A DNA stretch of 45,576 nucleotides from Actinophytocola sp. (GTDB lineage: Bacteria > Actinomycetota > Actinomycetes > Mycobacteriales > Pseudonocardiaceae). Positions 7,999 through 15,273 of this stretch are shown piece after piece. The notes beneath the pieces were generated by a model. That model ran no database searches. It saw only the letters and a list, made by a program, of their open reading frames with translations, and had not been told where the DNA came from. The translations under genes and the position numbers were made by a program. The stretch spans positions 1-45,576 of the forward strand of contig NZ_WHTD01000053.1 in the NCBI RefSeq assembly GCF_009379765.1, in the 5' to 3' direction. The stretch's first letter is position 1, and every line of letters starts with the position of its first letter.

Positions 7999-8038
7999 AC
8001 GCGCGAGCGGGTGCGTCCTGAATGCGAGGTGCCGGCAG

Positions 8039-9445
8039 ATGCGACGTTCTGACCTGCCGCGCGGAGAGGTCGTGGACCGGGTGCTCGTCGCGTTCGAGGG
8101 CGACGGGGCCGGGGAGGGTGAGCTGGCGTTCGGCCAGCTCGGTCTCTGGCAGGCGATCGAGGAGTCGGGCGAGTCGAAGACGGTCGCCTACGTCGCCGAG
8201 GTCGAGCCGGGCACGACCGTCGGCGACGTCGCCGACATGCTGGGGTTCATGGTGGGCAGGCACCAGGCGCTGCGTACCCACCTGCTGCTTCGGGCCGGCA
8301 GGCCACCGCGCCAGCGGGTGTCGAGCTCCGGCGAGGTCGCTCTCGTCGTCGTGGCCGCCGGAGCCGACGACCCGGCGGAGGTCGCCGAGGCCGTCTCGGC
8401 GCACTGGGAGGCCGTTCCCTTCGCCTACGACACGGAATGGCCGGTCCGCATGGCCGCGGTTCTCGCCGGCGGCGTGGTCACTCATGTGGTCACCGTCATC
8501 CTGCACACCTCGATCGACGCGTTCGGGCTGAGTGCGCTGGCGGCCGACATCGGCGCCCGGGACCCGCGGACGGGCGCGCCTGCCGGACCCGTGACCGCGT
8601 TGACGCCGCTCGACCAGGCCGCCCGGGAGGCCACGGCGGCCGGCCGGCGGCAGAACGAGATGTCGCTGCGACACCTGGAGCGGGTGTTGCGCACCGTTGC
8701 GGCCAGCCGATTCGGCGAGCCACCCCACGGCGGCGAGCCGCGGTACGAGATGCTTCGCTACCGCTCGCCCGCGATCCGCCTGGCGATCCAGGCGGTGGCG
8801 GTCCGGGAGAAGGTCGACGACTCGGCCGTGCTGCTGGCCTGCTTCGCCGTCGGCCTCGCCAGGTTCACCGGCGTCAACCCGGTGCTCGCGATGATGTTGG
8901 TGAGCAACCGGTTCCGCCCAGGGGTCGCCGACTCGGTCAGCGCGTTGATCAAGGTCAGCCCGTTCCTGGTCGACGTCGCCGAGACCACCGTGGGCGAGGT
9001 CGTCTCCCATGCCGCGGCCAAGGCGATCAACACGTTCAAGAACGCCTACTACGACGCCTACGAGCAGGTCGAGTTGATCGAGCGGGTCGAGCGGGAGCGC
9101 GGCGAGGCGGTCGACCTGTCCTGCTACTACAACGACCGGCGGCAGCGCGACCGGATGCACCTCGGCGTGGCACCGCCGACGGAGGACGACGTCCGGGCCG
9201 CGCTCGCGCGCGGCGAGGTCTCCTGGAAACAGCAGGTCAGTATCCCGCGGTACACGCTCTACCTGAGCGTCGACGACCCACCCGGGGCGGTCGAGCTGGT
9301 GCTGTCGGTGGACACGCGGTACTTCTCCCGCGCGGAGATGGAGCGGATCGCCCGCAACATCGAGGAGGCGGCCGTGCAGGCGGCGCTCGACCCAGGCGCG
9401 CCGACCCGGATCACCCGGCCGGTGACCGCGGGTGTGCTCCGGTGA
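8039..9445 (+). CDS. Stand-alone NRPS condensation-domain protein
   Basis: The 468-residue protein has the size and layout of a single condensation domain: an N-terminal core-1-like FGQLGLWQAI (32-40), then the catalytic region LHTSIDAFG (155-163). Against H-H-x-x-x-D-G, the second, catalytic His (H156) and the Asp (D160) are kept; the first His is Leu and the Gly is Ala. Late segments such as ALIKVSPFLVDV resemble the domain's C-terminal half. It probably acylates an amine or alcohol with a carrier-bound acyl group, but an acyltransferase outside the NRPS system is also possible. The ATG at 8039 is used; the stop overlaps the next gene's GTG. A fragment of a paralogue lies upstream. Confidence 0.72.
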   Translation: MRRSDLPRGEVVDRVLVAFEGDGAGEGELAFGQLGLWQAIEESGESKTVAYVAEVEPGTTVGDVADMLGFMVGRHQALRTHLLLRAGRPPRQRVSSSGEVALVVVAAGADDPAEVAEAVSAHWEAVPFAYDTEWPVRMAAVLAGGVVTHVVTVILHTSIDAFGLSALAADIGARDPRTGAPAGPVTALTPLDQAAREATAAGRRQNEMSLRHLERVLRTVAASRFGEPPHGGEPRYEMLRYRSPAIRLAIQAVAVREKVDDSAVLLACFAVGLARFTGVNPVLAMMLVSNRFRPGVADSVSALIKVSPFLVDVAETTVGEVVSHAAAKAINTFKNAYYDAYEQVELIERVERERGEAVDLSCYYNDRRQRDRMHLGVAPPTEDDVRAALARGEVSWKQQVSIPRYTLYLSVDDPPGAVELVLSVDTRYFSRAEMERIARNIEEAAVQAALDPGAPTRITRPVTAGVLR

Positions 9446-10440
9446 GCGGGGCAAGCGCGGGAGCGGAGCGAACCATCAACACAGCTGGTCTCTATCGGAC
9501 GGTCCGGCTCATCCGGCGGTTCGAGGAGCGGGCCGTCGAGCTGGTCCACTCCGGCGACATCGTCGGCGGCATCCACCCCTACCTCGGGCAGGAGGCGGTG
9601 GCCGCAGGGGTGTGCGCGGCGCTCGGGCCCGACGACATCATCACGAGCACCCACCGCGGCCACGGGCACGTGCTGGCCAAGGGCGCGGACCCGGCGCGGA
9701 TGCTCGCCGAGCTCACCGGCCGGGTCACCGGGCTCAACCAGGGCCGGGGCGGCTCGATGCACGCCGCGGACTTCGGCATCGGCGTCTTCGGCGCCAACGC
9801 GATCGTCGGCGCGGCGGGTGCGATCGCCACCGGCGCGGCGTGGGCCCGGCGGCGGCTGGGCAAGCCGACCGTCGCGGTCAACTTCTTCGGCGACGGCGCG
9901 GTCAACGAGGGCATGCTGCTCGAGGCGTTCAACCTGGCCGCGCTGTGGGGGGTGCCGGTGGTGTTCGTGTGCGAGAACAACGGTTACGCCACCACGATGC
10001 GGGTCGACGACGCGGTGGCCGGCACCATCACCGGCCGGGCCGAGGCGTTCGGCATCCCTGCCTCCACTGTGGACGGTCAGGATCCGGAGGCGGTGCTCGC
10101 CGAGGCGCGGACCGCGGTGGCCAGGGCCAGGGCGGGTGACGGGCCGAGCTTCATCGAGTGCCGGACCCAGCGGTTCGACGCACACCACACCTTCGAGCAC
10201 AAGGTGCGGCTGCGCTACCGGTCCGACGAGGAGCTCGAGCGGATCCGGTCCCGGGACCCGGTGGCCATCCAGGGCGCGCGACTCGACGCCGCCGACCGGG
10301 CGCGGATCGACGGCGAGGTCGACGCGGTCATCGCTCAGGCGGTCGCGTTCGCGCTGGAGAGTGCCTTCCCGGATCCGCTGACCGCGCTGGATCACTTGTA
10401 CGCGAGCGGGTTGAGCCCGCGGCGGGGGAGTGATGTCTGA
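9442..10440 (+). CDS. ThDP-dependent E1 component, alpha subunit (pyruvate/branched-chain/acetoin dehydrogenase type)
   Basis: The 332-residue protein has the E1-alpha hallmarks. The ThDP/Mg motif runs from G150-D151-G152 (FFGDGAVNEG) to N179-N180 (CENNGYA), and HRGHGHVLAKG is near residue 71. It should form the alpha2-beta2 enzyme with the beta subunit encoded next. No lipoyl E2 or E3 gene is in the window. Possible roles are loading an acyl or C2 unit onto the ACP, as E1-like pairs do in naphthyridinomycin and quinocarcin pathways, decarboxylating a 2-oxo acid such as 4-hydroxyphenylglyoxylate, or a PglB/PglC-like step of phenylglycine synthesis. The GTG at 9442 overlaps the condensation gene's stop (GTGA). 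Confidence 0.9.
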   Translation: MSGASAGAERTINTAGLYRTVRLIRRFEERAVELVHSGDIVGGIHPYLGQEAVAAGVCAALGPDDIITSTHRGHGHVLAKGADPARMLAELTGRVTGLNQGRGGSMHAADFGIGVFGANAIVGAAGAIATGAAWARRRLGKPTVAVNFFGDGAVNEGMLLEAFNLAALWGVPVVFVCENNGYATTMRVDDAVAGTITGRAEAFGIPASTVDGQDPEAVLAEARTAVARARAGDGPSFIECRTQRFDAHHTFEHKVRLRYRSDEELERIRSRDPVAIQGARLDAADRARIDGEVDAVIAQAVAFALESAFPDPLTALDHLYASGLSPRRGSDV

Positions 10441-11411
10441 TGCCGTGGCTCTCCTACCAGAAGGCGCTCAACCGGGCGCTGGCCGACGCGCTGGCCGCCG
10501 ACGACACCGTCTTCGTGCTCGGTGAGGACGTCCGGGTCGCCGCGTCGAACGTGACGACGGGCCTCGCCAAGCGGTTCGGGCCGGACCGGGTGATCGACAC
10601 CCCGCTGTCCGAGCAGGGGTTCACCAGCTTCGCCACCGGCGCGGCGCTCGCCGGGATGCGGCCGGTGATCGAGTTCCAGATCCCCGCGCTGCTGTTCCTG
10701 TCCTTCGAGCAGATCACCAACCACGCGCACAAGTTCTCGCTGATGACCGGCGGCCAGTGCGGCGTGCCGGTCACCTACGTCGTGCCGGGGTCCGGGTCGC
10801 GCACCGGCTGGGCCGGCCAGCACTCCGACCACCCGTACAGCCTCTTCGCGCACGTCGGGGTGAAGACGGTCGTGCCGGCCACGCCGACCGACGCCTACGG
10901 TCTCCTCCGGTCGTCCATCGAGGACGCCGACCCGGTCGTGGTGTTCGCCCCGGCCGGCGCGCTCGGCGTCCGCGAGGACGTGGACTTCGCCACGCTCGCG
11001 CCCGTCCCGCTGGGCGTGGGCCGGGTGCACCGGCGCGGCACCGACGTCACCGTCGTCGCGGTCGGGCACCTCGTGCACGACGCGCTCGCGGTGGCCGAGG
11101 ACCTCGCCGACACGGTGTCGGTGGAGGTGTTCGACCCGCGCACGCTCTACCCGTTCGACTGGGACGGTCTCACCGAGTCGGTGCGCAGGACCGGGCGGCT
11201 GGTGGTGACCGACGACTCCAACCGCTCGTGCGGCATCGCCGGCGAGGTCATCGCGACGATGACCGAGCGGGTGCGCCTGTCCGCGCCGCCGGTGCGGGTG
11301 ACCCGTCCGGACGGCGCGGTGCTGCCGTTCTCCCTCGAGCTCGACCGGGCGGTGCAACCGAGCCGCGAACAGCTCGTGGCCGCCATCAACCGCACAGTCA
11401 AGGAGAGGTGA
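10440..11411 (+). CDS. ThDP-dependent E1 component, beta subunit
   Basis: The 323-residue product is a typical E1-beta. The N-terminus contains VFVLGEDV and the pyrimidine-domain region DTPLSEQGFTSFATGAALAG with the Glu that activates ThDP. The C-terminal transketolase-like domain contains FDPRTLYPFDW. It is coupled to the alpha gene by a TGATG overlap and ends 2 bases before the ATP-grasp gene. Length and order (alpha then beta) match acetoin/branched-chain dehydrogenase E1 pairs. With no E2/E3 nearby it may borrow cellular ones or act non-oxidatively with the carrier protein. Its substrate is not evident from sequence. Confidence 0.9.
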   Translation: MPWLSYQKALNRALADALAADDTVFVLGEDVRVAASNVTTGLAKRFGPDRVIDTPLSEQGFTSFATGAALAGMRPVIEFQIPALLFLSFEQITNHAHKFSLMTGGQCGVPVTYVVPGSGSRTGWAGQHSDHPYSLFAHVGVKTVVPATPTDAYGLLRSSIEDADPVVVFAPAGALGVREDVDFATLAPVPLGVGRVHRRGTDVTVVAVGHLVHDALAVAEDLADTVSVEVFDPRTLYPFDWDGLTESVRRTGRLVVTDDSNRSCGIAGEVIATMTERVRLSAPPVRVTRPDGAVLPFSLELDRAVQPSREQLVAAINRTVKER

Positions 11412-11413
11412 CC

Positions 11414-12757
11414 ATGTCCGTGGTTTCGGGCGCCTGGGAAGAGCTGGCCGACGACGTTCGGTCCGCCATGGTCGCGTGCGGAAAGCAGACCTGGGCGGGG
11501 ATCTACGAGGGCGTCGCCACCAAGAACAAGAAGTGGCGGCCGCTTCGGCCGCCGGTGATGACCCCCGAGCAGTACGGCGAGATCACCGGCCTCACCGAGC
11601 GGCTGGCCAAGCTGATCCTGGACGCGTGCCTGCGCCGCGCGTCGACCGTGGGGGAGCTGCGCGGGCTGCTGGGTGTCCCGGAAGGACAGATCGAGTTCCT
11701 CGACGAGACCGAGCCGCTCACCGAGGAGCTGCTCGTGGCCGTGCGGCCGGACGTGCTCATCTCGGACGGGGTGCCGAAGTTCGTCGAGTGCAACATCGAC
11801 AGCGCGCTGGGTGGCGCGTACGACTCGGACGGGATCGCCCGCCGGTTCCTCGCCGCCTACCGCGAGCACGGCGTCCCCGAGTCGGTCCGGCTCCGGGCCC
11901 CGGAGTCCGCTGTGGACACCCGGTTCGAGGCCATGCGCGAGCAGCTCGACCTGCCCGACGGCGCGACCTCGGTGGTGCTGTTCCACATGGGCAGCGACTA
12001 CCCGGACACCCAGGACGGCCACACGCTCATCAAGCTGCTGGAACCGGTCCGCGACCGCGGCCGGGAGGCGGGGCTGGACGTCGTGGTGCGCCCGCTGGAG
12101 TGGCTGACGCTGAACGGCGACGGCCGGCTGTGTGCCGGTGACGTCGTGCTCGAGTCGGTGCTGCGCATGTTCATCCCGCAGGAGGTGCCGCACGGCGCGG
12201 GCTACGACGCGCTGGCCACCGCGCTGCGCACCGGGACGGTGCGGATGTTCACCTCCTCGGCGACGTGGCTGCTCGGCAACAAGGCGATCTTCGCCTGGCT
12301 GTGGCAGGACATCGGGCGACTGTCCACAGTGGACGTCGAGGTGGTGCGCCGACACCTGCCGCGCACCGACCTGCTGGACGCCGCCGGCATCGGCCGCGCG
12401 GTGGCGCGTCAGCGGGACCTCGTCCTCAAGCCCACCGGGACCTCCGGCGGTGCTGGGGTCGTGGTCGGCCGGGAGGCCACCGCGCAGCGCTGGCGCGACG
12501 CACTCGACTCGGCCGTCGAGGCGGGTGGGCACATCGTCCAGGAGTATGTCCTGGCCGACCGGCTCGCCATGCACTTCGTCGAGATCGAGACCGGCGAGGT
12601 CCGGCAGGAGGCGGTGCCCTACTGCGTCGCGCCCTACCTGTTCGGCCGCCGTCCGGCCGGTGCCTACATGCGGTTCGCGGTGCCCGACTCCGCCGCGGGC
12701 TCGGTCGTGAACCTCGGCCAGGGCGCCCTGACCAGCGGCTTGCTATTAGTTGAATAG
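11414..12757 (+). CDS. ATP-grasp-type carboxylate-amine ligase
   Basis: The 447-residue protein shows features of the glutathionylspermidine-synthase-like/circularly permuted ATP-grasp group. FVECNIDSALGGAYDSDG is at 123-140, a nucleotide-binding strand DLVLKPTGTSGGAGVVVG with K339 is at 335-352, and HIVQEYV has Q376-E377. The terminal VVNLGQGALTSG includes N433, a usual Mg ligand position. Such enzymes join a carboxylate, via acyl phosphate, to an amine. Here it could couple Hpg or another amino acid to the product of the FabH/condensation steps, but partners are unknown. It is the last gene of the operon, and a hairpin follows the stop within 20 bases. Family assignment is from motifs only. 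Confidence 0.6.
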   Translation: MSVVSGAWEELADDVRSAMVACGKQTWAGIYEGVATKNKKWRPLRPPVMTPEQYGEITGLTERLAKLILDACLRRASTVGELRGLLGVPEGQIEFLDETEPLTEELLVAVRPDVLISDGVPKFVECNIDSALGGAYDSDGIARRFLAAYREHGVPESVRLRAPESAVDTRFEAMREQLDLPDGATSVVLFHMGSDYPDTQDGHTLIKLLEPVRDRGREAGLDVVVRPLEWLTLNGDGRLCAGDVVLESVLRMFIPQEVPHGAGYDALATALRTGTVRMFTSSATWLLGNKAIFAWLWQDIGRLSTVDVEVVRRHLPRTDLLDAAGIGRAVARQRDLVLKPTGTSGGAGVVVGREATAQRWRDALDSAVEAGGHIVQEYVLADRLAMHFVEIETGEVRQEAVPYCVAPYLFGRRPAGAYMRFAVPDSAAGSVVNLGQGALTSGLLLVE

Positions 12758-12760
12758 ACT

Positions 12761-12906
12761 GGTCCGCCTCCCGGGGCTTGGCGCAAAGCCCTCGTGCCGA
12801 CCAACGCAACCTCAGGGGACCGTGACGCAACCCAACCACCAACCACCGAAGATCCGCACCGTTCGCCGGAACGCAACCAACACTGTGAATCCCGGGGAGG
12901 CGGACC
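12761..12906. repeat. Long-range inverted repeat between two convergent genes
   Basis: GGTCCGCCTCCC at 12761-12772 is repeated as its exact reverse complement at 12895-12906, and a short further match flanks it if one base bulges. The 122 bases between contain several ACCAACC-like runs and no gene. The arms lie just after the ATP-grasp stop and just before the 3' end of the convergent SGNH gene. The structure could be a bidirectional terminator, or a footprint of an excised small element. Confidence 0.5.
12774..12791 (+). terminator. Short hairpin after the biosynthetic operon
   Basis: GGGCTT (12774-12779) pairs with AAGCCC (12786-12791) around a 6-base loop, 17 bases after the ATP-grasp stop codon. 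The position at the end of the long plus-strand operon fits a terminator; the stem is modest. Confidence 0.4.
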
Positions 12907-12908
12907 GG

Positions 12909-13598
12909 CTAGCCGGCGCGGCGGGCGGTGAGGAGGTGTGCGCCGAGCATCCGGACCGCCTCGCAGACCGCGATCGCGTCGCTGCGTGCGTTGCCGTGCC
13001 GGCCGTCGCTGCTGTACAGGTTCGGGTCGGTCACCGCGGGATGCGCGGTGAGGTTCATGTGCAGCGTGCCGAGCTCGGCGGCCACCGCGGCGGTGTGCTC
13101 GGACAGCGTCTGCATCCGCTTGCGCAGGCCGGGACGCAGCCACTCGGCGATGGCCGGGCTGTAGGAGACGTTGTAGAGCCCCACGGTGATCACGTCCGCA
13201 CCCGCGTCCCGCAGCGCGGTGACCATCGCGGTCAGCTCGGTGTCGACCTCGGCGGGCCGGTAGGTCGCCGGGAAGGCGTCGTTGCCGCCGCAGACGACCA
13301 GCGCGAGGTCGGGCCGGAAGTCCAGGGCCGGCCGGAGCTGCCGCTCGCGGACCTCCCGCGCCCGAAGCCCGCGGTGGCCGAGGTTGAGGTACGCGAGCTT
13401 CGGGCCCGCGGTCGAGAGCTCCGCGGCGATCCGGTCGGCCAGCTGCAGCTCGCTGTAGCCGGCGACGGGCTCGGCGAGTCCTTCCGCGACACTGTCGCCG
13501 AGCACCACGAACCGGCGCCACGGGTGCCCGGCGAGCAGCCGCGCGCTTTCCCCCTCGCGGAGGCAGTGTGGGTCTTGCGACTCGGCGAAGGTGGACAT
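12909..13598 (-). CDS. SGNH-fold hydrolase/esterase, cytoplasmic
   Basis: The 229-residue protein has the SGNH blocks in order: GDSVAEG with the nucleophile Ser near the N-terminus, an LGHRG segment, GGND with the oxyanion Asn, and a C-terminal D-G-R-H where Asp and His complete the triad. It is an esterase or lipase-like acyl hydrolase. There is no signal peptide. The ATG at 13598 is chosen because longer in-frame starts would run into the divergent gene at 13657, and homology begins soon after it (WRRFVVLGDS). It is convergent with the biosynthetic operon, so a role in the pathway is uncertain. Confidence 0.82.
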   Translation of the reverse strand: MSTFAESQDPHCLREGESARLLAGHPWRRFVVLGDSVAEGLAEPVAGYSELQLADRIAAELSTAGPKLAYLNLGHRGLRAREVRERQLRPALDFRPDLALVVCGGNDAFPATYRPAEVDTELTAMVTALRDAGADVITVGLYNVSYSPAIAEWLRPGLRKRMQTLSEHTAAVAAELGTLHMNLTAHPAVTDPNLYSSDGRHGNARSDAIAVCEAVRMLGAHLLTARRAG

Positions 13599-13656
13599 GG
13601 TGAGAGACGATAACCCAGGTTCGACCCCGTCGAAGGTCGGGAATACGGTGTCATTC

Positions 13657-14019
13657 ATGGACTTGCGGGAGCTCGACCGCCGCGTGCTCGCGGTCACCAC
13701 CGGGATCGTCGGGCAGGTGCGGGTCGACCAGCTCGACGCGCCGACGCCGTGCACCGGCTGGACGCTGGGTGACCTGCTGCGCCACATGGTGGGCAACAAC
13801 AACGGGTTCGCCGCCGCGGCGCTCGGCGAGGCCCCGGTCGCCGGCGTCTGGGACGGCGTGGACGTGGTCGACCCGATCGGCGAGAGCTGGCCGCCCGACT
13901 CGCCGGCGATCTGGGGTCCGGACGCCGCGTTCGGCTTCCGCGTCGAGGTGCCCGCCGGCGCGCCGGCGGCCGACCGGATGCCGGGTCTCCTCGGCCGGTC
14001 CCCGGCCTGGCCTCACTGA
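13657..14019 (+). pseudogene. Mycothiol-dependent maleylpyruvate isomerase-type (TIGR03086-like) gene with internal deletion
   Basis: The first ~60 residues match the start of TIGR03086/DinB-like actinobacterial proteins (PTPCTGWTLGDLLRHMVG). The last ~30 (FRVEVPAGAPAADRMPGLLGRSPAW) match the C-terminus of the same family. Family members are about 190 residues and this one is 120, so roughly 70 central residues are missing without loss of frame. The lost part would contain the helices that complete the four-helix bundle, so function is doubtful. The 3' end overlaps the convergent MFS gene by 7 bases. It could instead be a shortened but expressed protein. Confidence 0.6.
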
Positions 14020-15272
14020 GCGTCACTCACCTGTGCGGCGGGCTCGGGCTCCTGCTCCGCCTCCCGCTCGGTGACCGGCCGGCGCGACCGCGACCACAGC
14101 CACGGCGCCGCGGTCATGACCAGGCACAACGTCCCCGCGACGAGGATCGCCGGGTTGAGGCCGAACCCGGCGACGGCGAGCCCGCCGAGCACGCCGCCGA
14201 TCGGGATGCCGGTGAACGTGATCGCCGTGCACACGCCGAACGCCCTGGTCTGCAGCTCGGGTGGCACCCGCTCGTAGAGCATCGCGCCGATCACCGGGTT
14301 GACCGCGGCCATCGCGAGCCCGGACAGGAACGCGACCGTGCACACCAGCACCAGCTCGTGGGTGAGCCCGAGGACGAGCAGCCGGGGCGCGCCGCCGAGC
14401 AGCGCGCCGAGCATGAACGTCTGGTACATCGGCAGCTTCGGCGCGATCGCGGTGAACACGATGCTGCCGAGCACCGCGCCCGCGGCGAACGTGCCGAGCA
14501 GCAGACCGAGCGCCTCCGGTGAGTGGATCACCTCCGCCACCCAGATCGGGATGAACACCGCGATGCTCGCCTGGTTGAACATGTTGAGCGCGAACAGCAT
14601 CACGATCATGCTGGGCAGCAGCCGGTCGTTCCACAGGATCCGGAACCCGCCCCGCAGAGCGACCACATAGGACTCCCGGGTTTCCGGGGCCTGCTTGGGG
14701 AACGCGTCCTCGGGCAGCGTCACGAGGGTGGCGACAACGAAGGCGCAGACCGCGAACGACGCGGCGTCCACCCAGATCGCGCCCAGCGGGCCGACCCACG
14801 CGATGAGCAGGCCGCCGGCCGCGCTGCCGAGCAGCATCGCGGTGCGCGAGAAGCCCTCGTAGGCCGAGGTCACCCGGATCACCTTGATCCCGGCCTCCTC
14901 CGCGAGCGGGCGGAGCATCACGTGCTTGACCCGGTCGCCGAGCCCTCGGGTCGCGCCGGCGATCGCGACCAGCACGAGCAGCCAGCCGAAGCCCAGCTGG
15001 GGCGCGGCGGCGATGCCGGCCATGGCCAGCGCGCTGGCGGCGTCGGTGACGATCGTGGTGCGGCGGATGCCGAACCGGTCCGCGAGCGGCGCGGCCAGCA
15101 CCCCCGACACGACGTAGGGCAGCATCTCCGCACCGGCGACCAGCCCCATCTTGGTCGCGCTGCCGGTGGTGACCAGCACGAGCCACGGGATCGCGAGCAT
15201 CGAGACCCGGCTGCCGAGCACCGAGATGACGTCGGCGACGAACAGCGCGACGAACCGCCCGCGCGCGTTCAC
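14013..15272 (-). CDS. MFS efflux transporter (MFS_3/EntS-like)
   Basis: The 419-residue membrane protein has about 12 hydrophobic helices, a loop after helix 2 with LADRFGIRR, and a charged C-terminal tail. The family exports siderophores, drugs and secondary metabolites. It starts at a GTG one base after the TAA of the acyl-AMP ligase, so the two form an operon. It may export the product of the neighbouring biosynthetic genes; this is inferred from position only. The C-terminus overlaps the deleted isomerase-like gene on the other strand. Confidence 0.88.
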   Translation of the reverse strand: MNARGRFVALFVADVISVLGSRVSMLAIPWLVLVTTGSATKMGLVAGAEMLPYVVSGVLAAPLADRFGIRRTTIVTDAASALAMAGIAAAPQLGFGWLLVLVAIAGATRGLGDRVKHVMLRPLAEEAGIKVIRVTSAYEGFSRTAMLLGSAAGGLLIAWVGPLGAIWVDAASFAVCAFVVATLVTLPEDAFPKQAPETRESYVVALRGGFRILWNDRLLPSMIVMLFALNMFNQASIAVFIPIWVAEVIHSPEALGLLLGTFAAGAVLGSIVFTAIAPKLPMYQTFMLGALLGGAPRLLVLGLTHELVLVCTVAFLSGLAMAAVNPVIGAMLYERVPPELQTRAFGVCTAITFTGIPIGGVLGGLAVAGFGLNPAILVAGTLCLVMTAAPWLWSRSRRPVTEREAEQEPEPAAQVSDAQ

Positions 15273-15273
15273 C

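Noticed and set aside
12838..12848. Direct ACCAACC repeats as a possible CRISPR or VNTR
   Set aside because: Only two or three short, irregular units without spacers.
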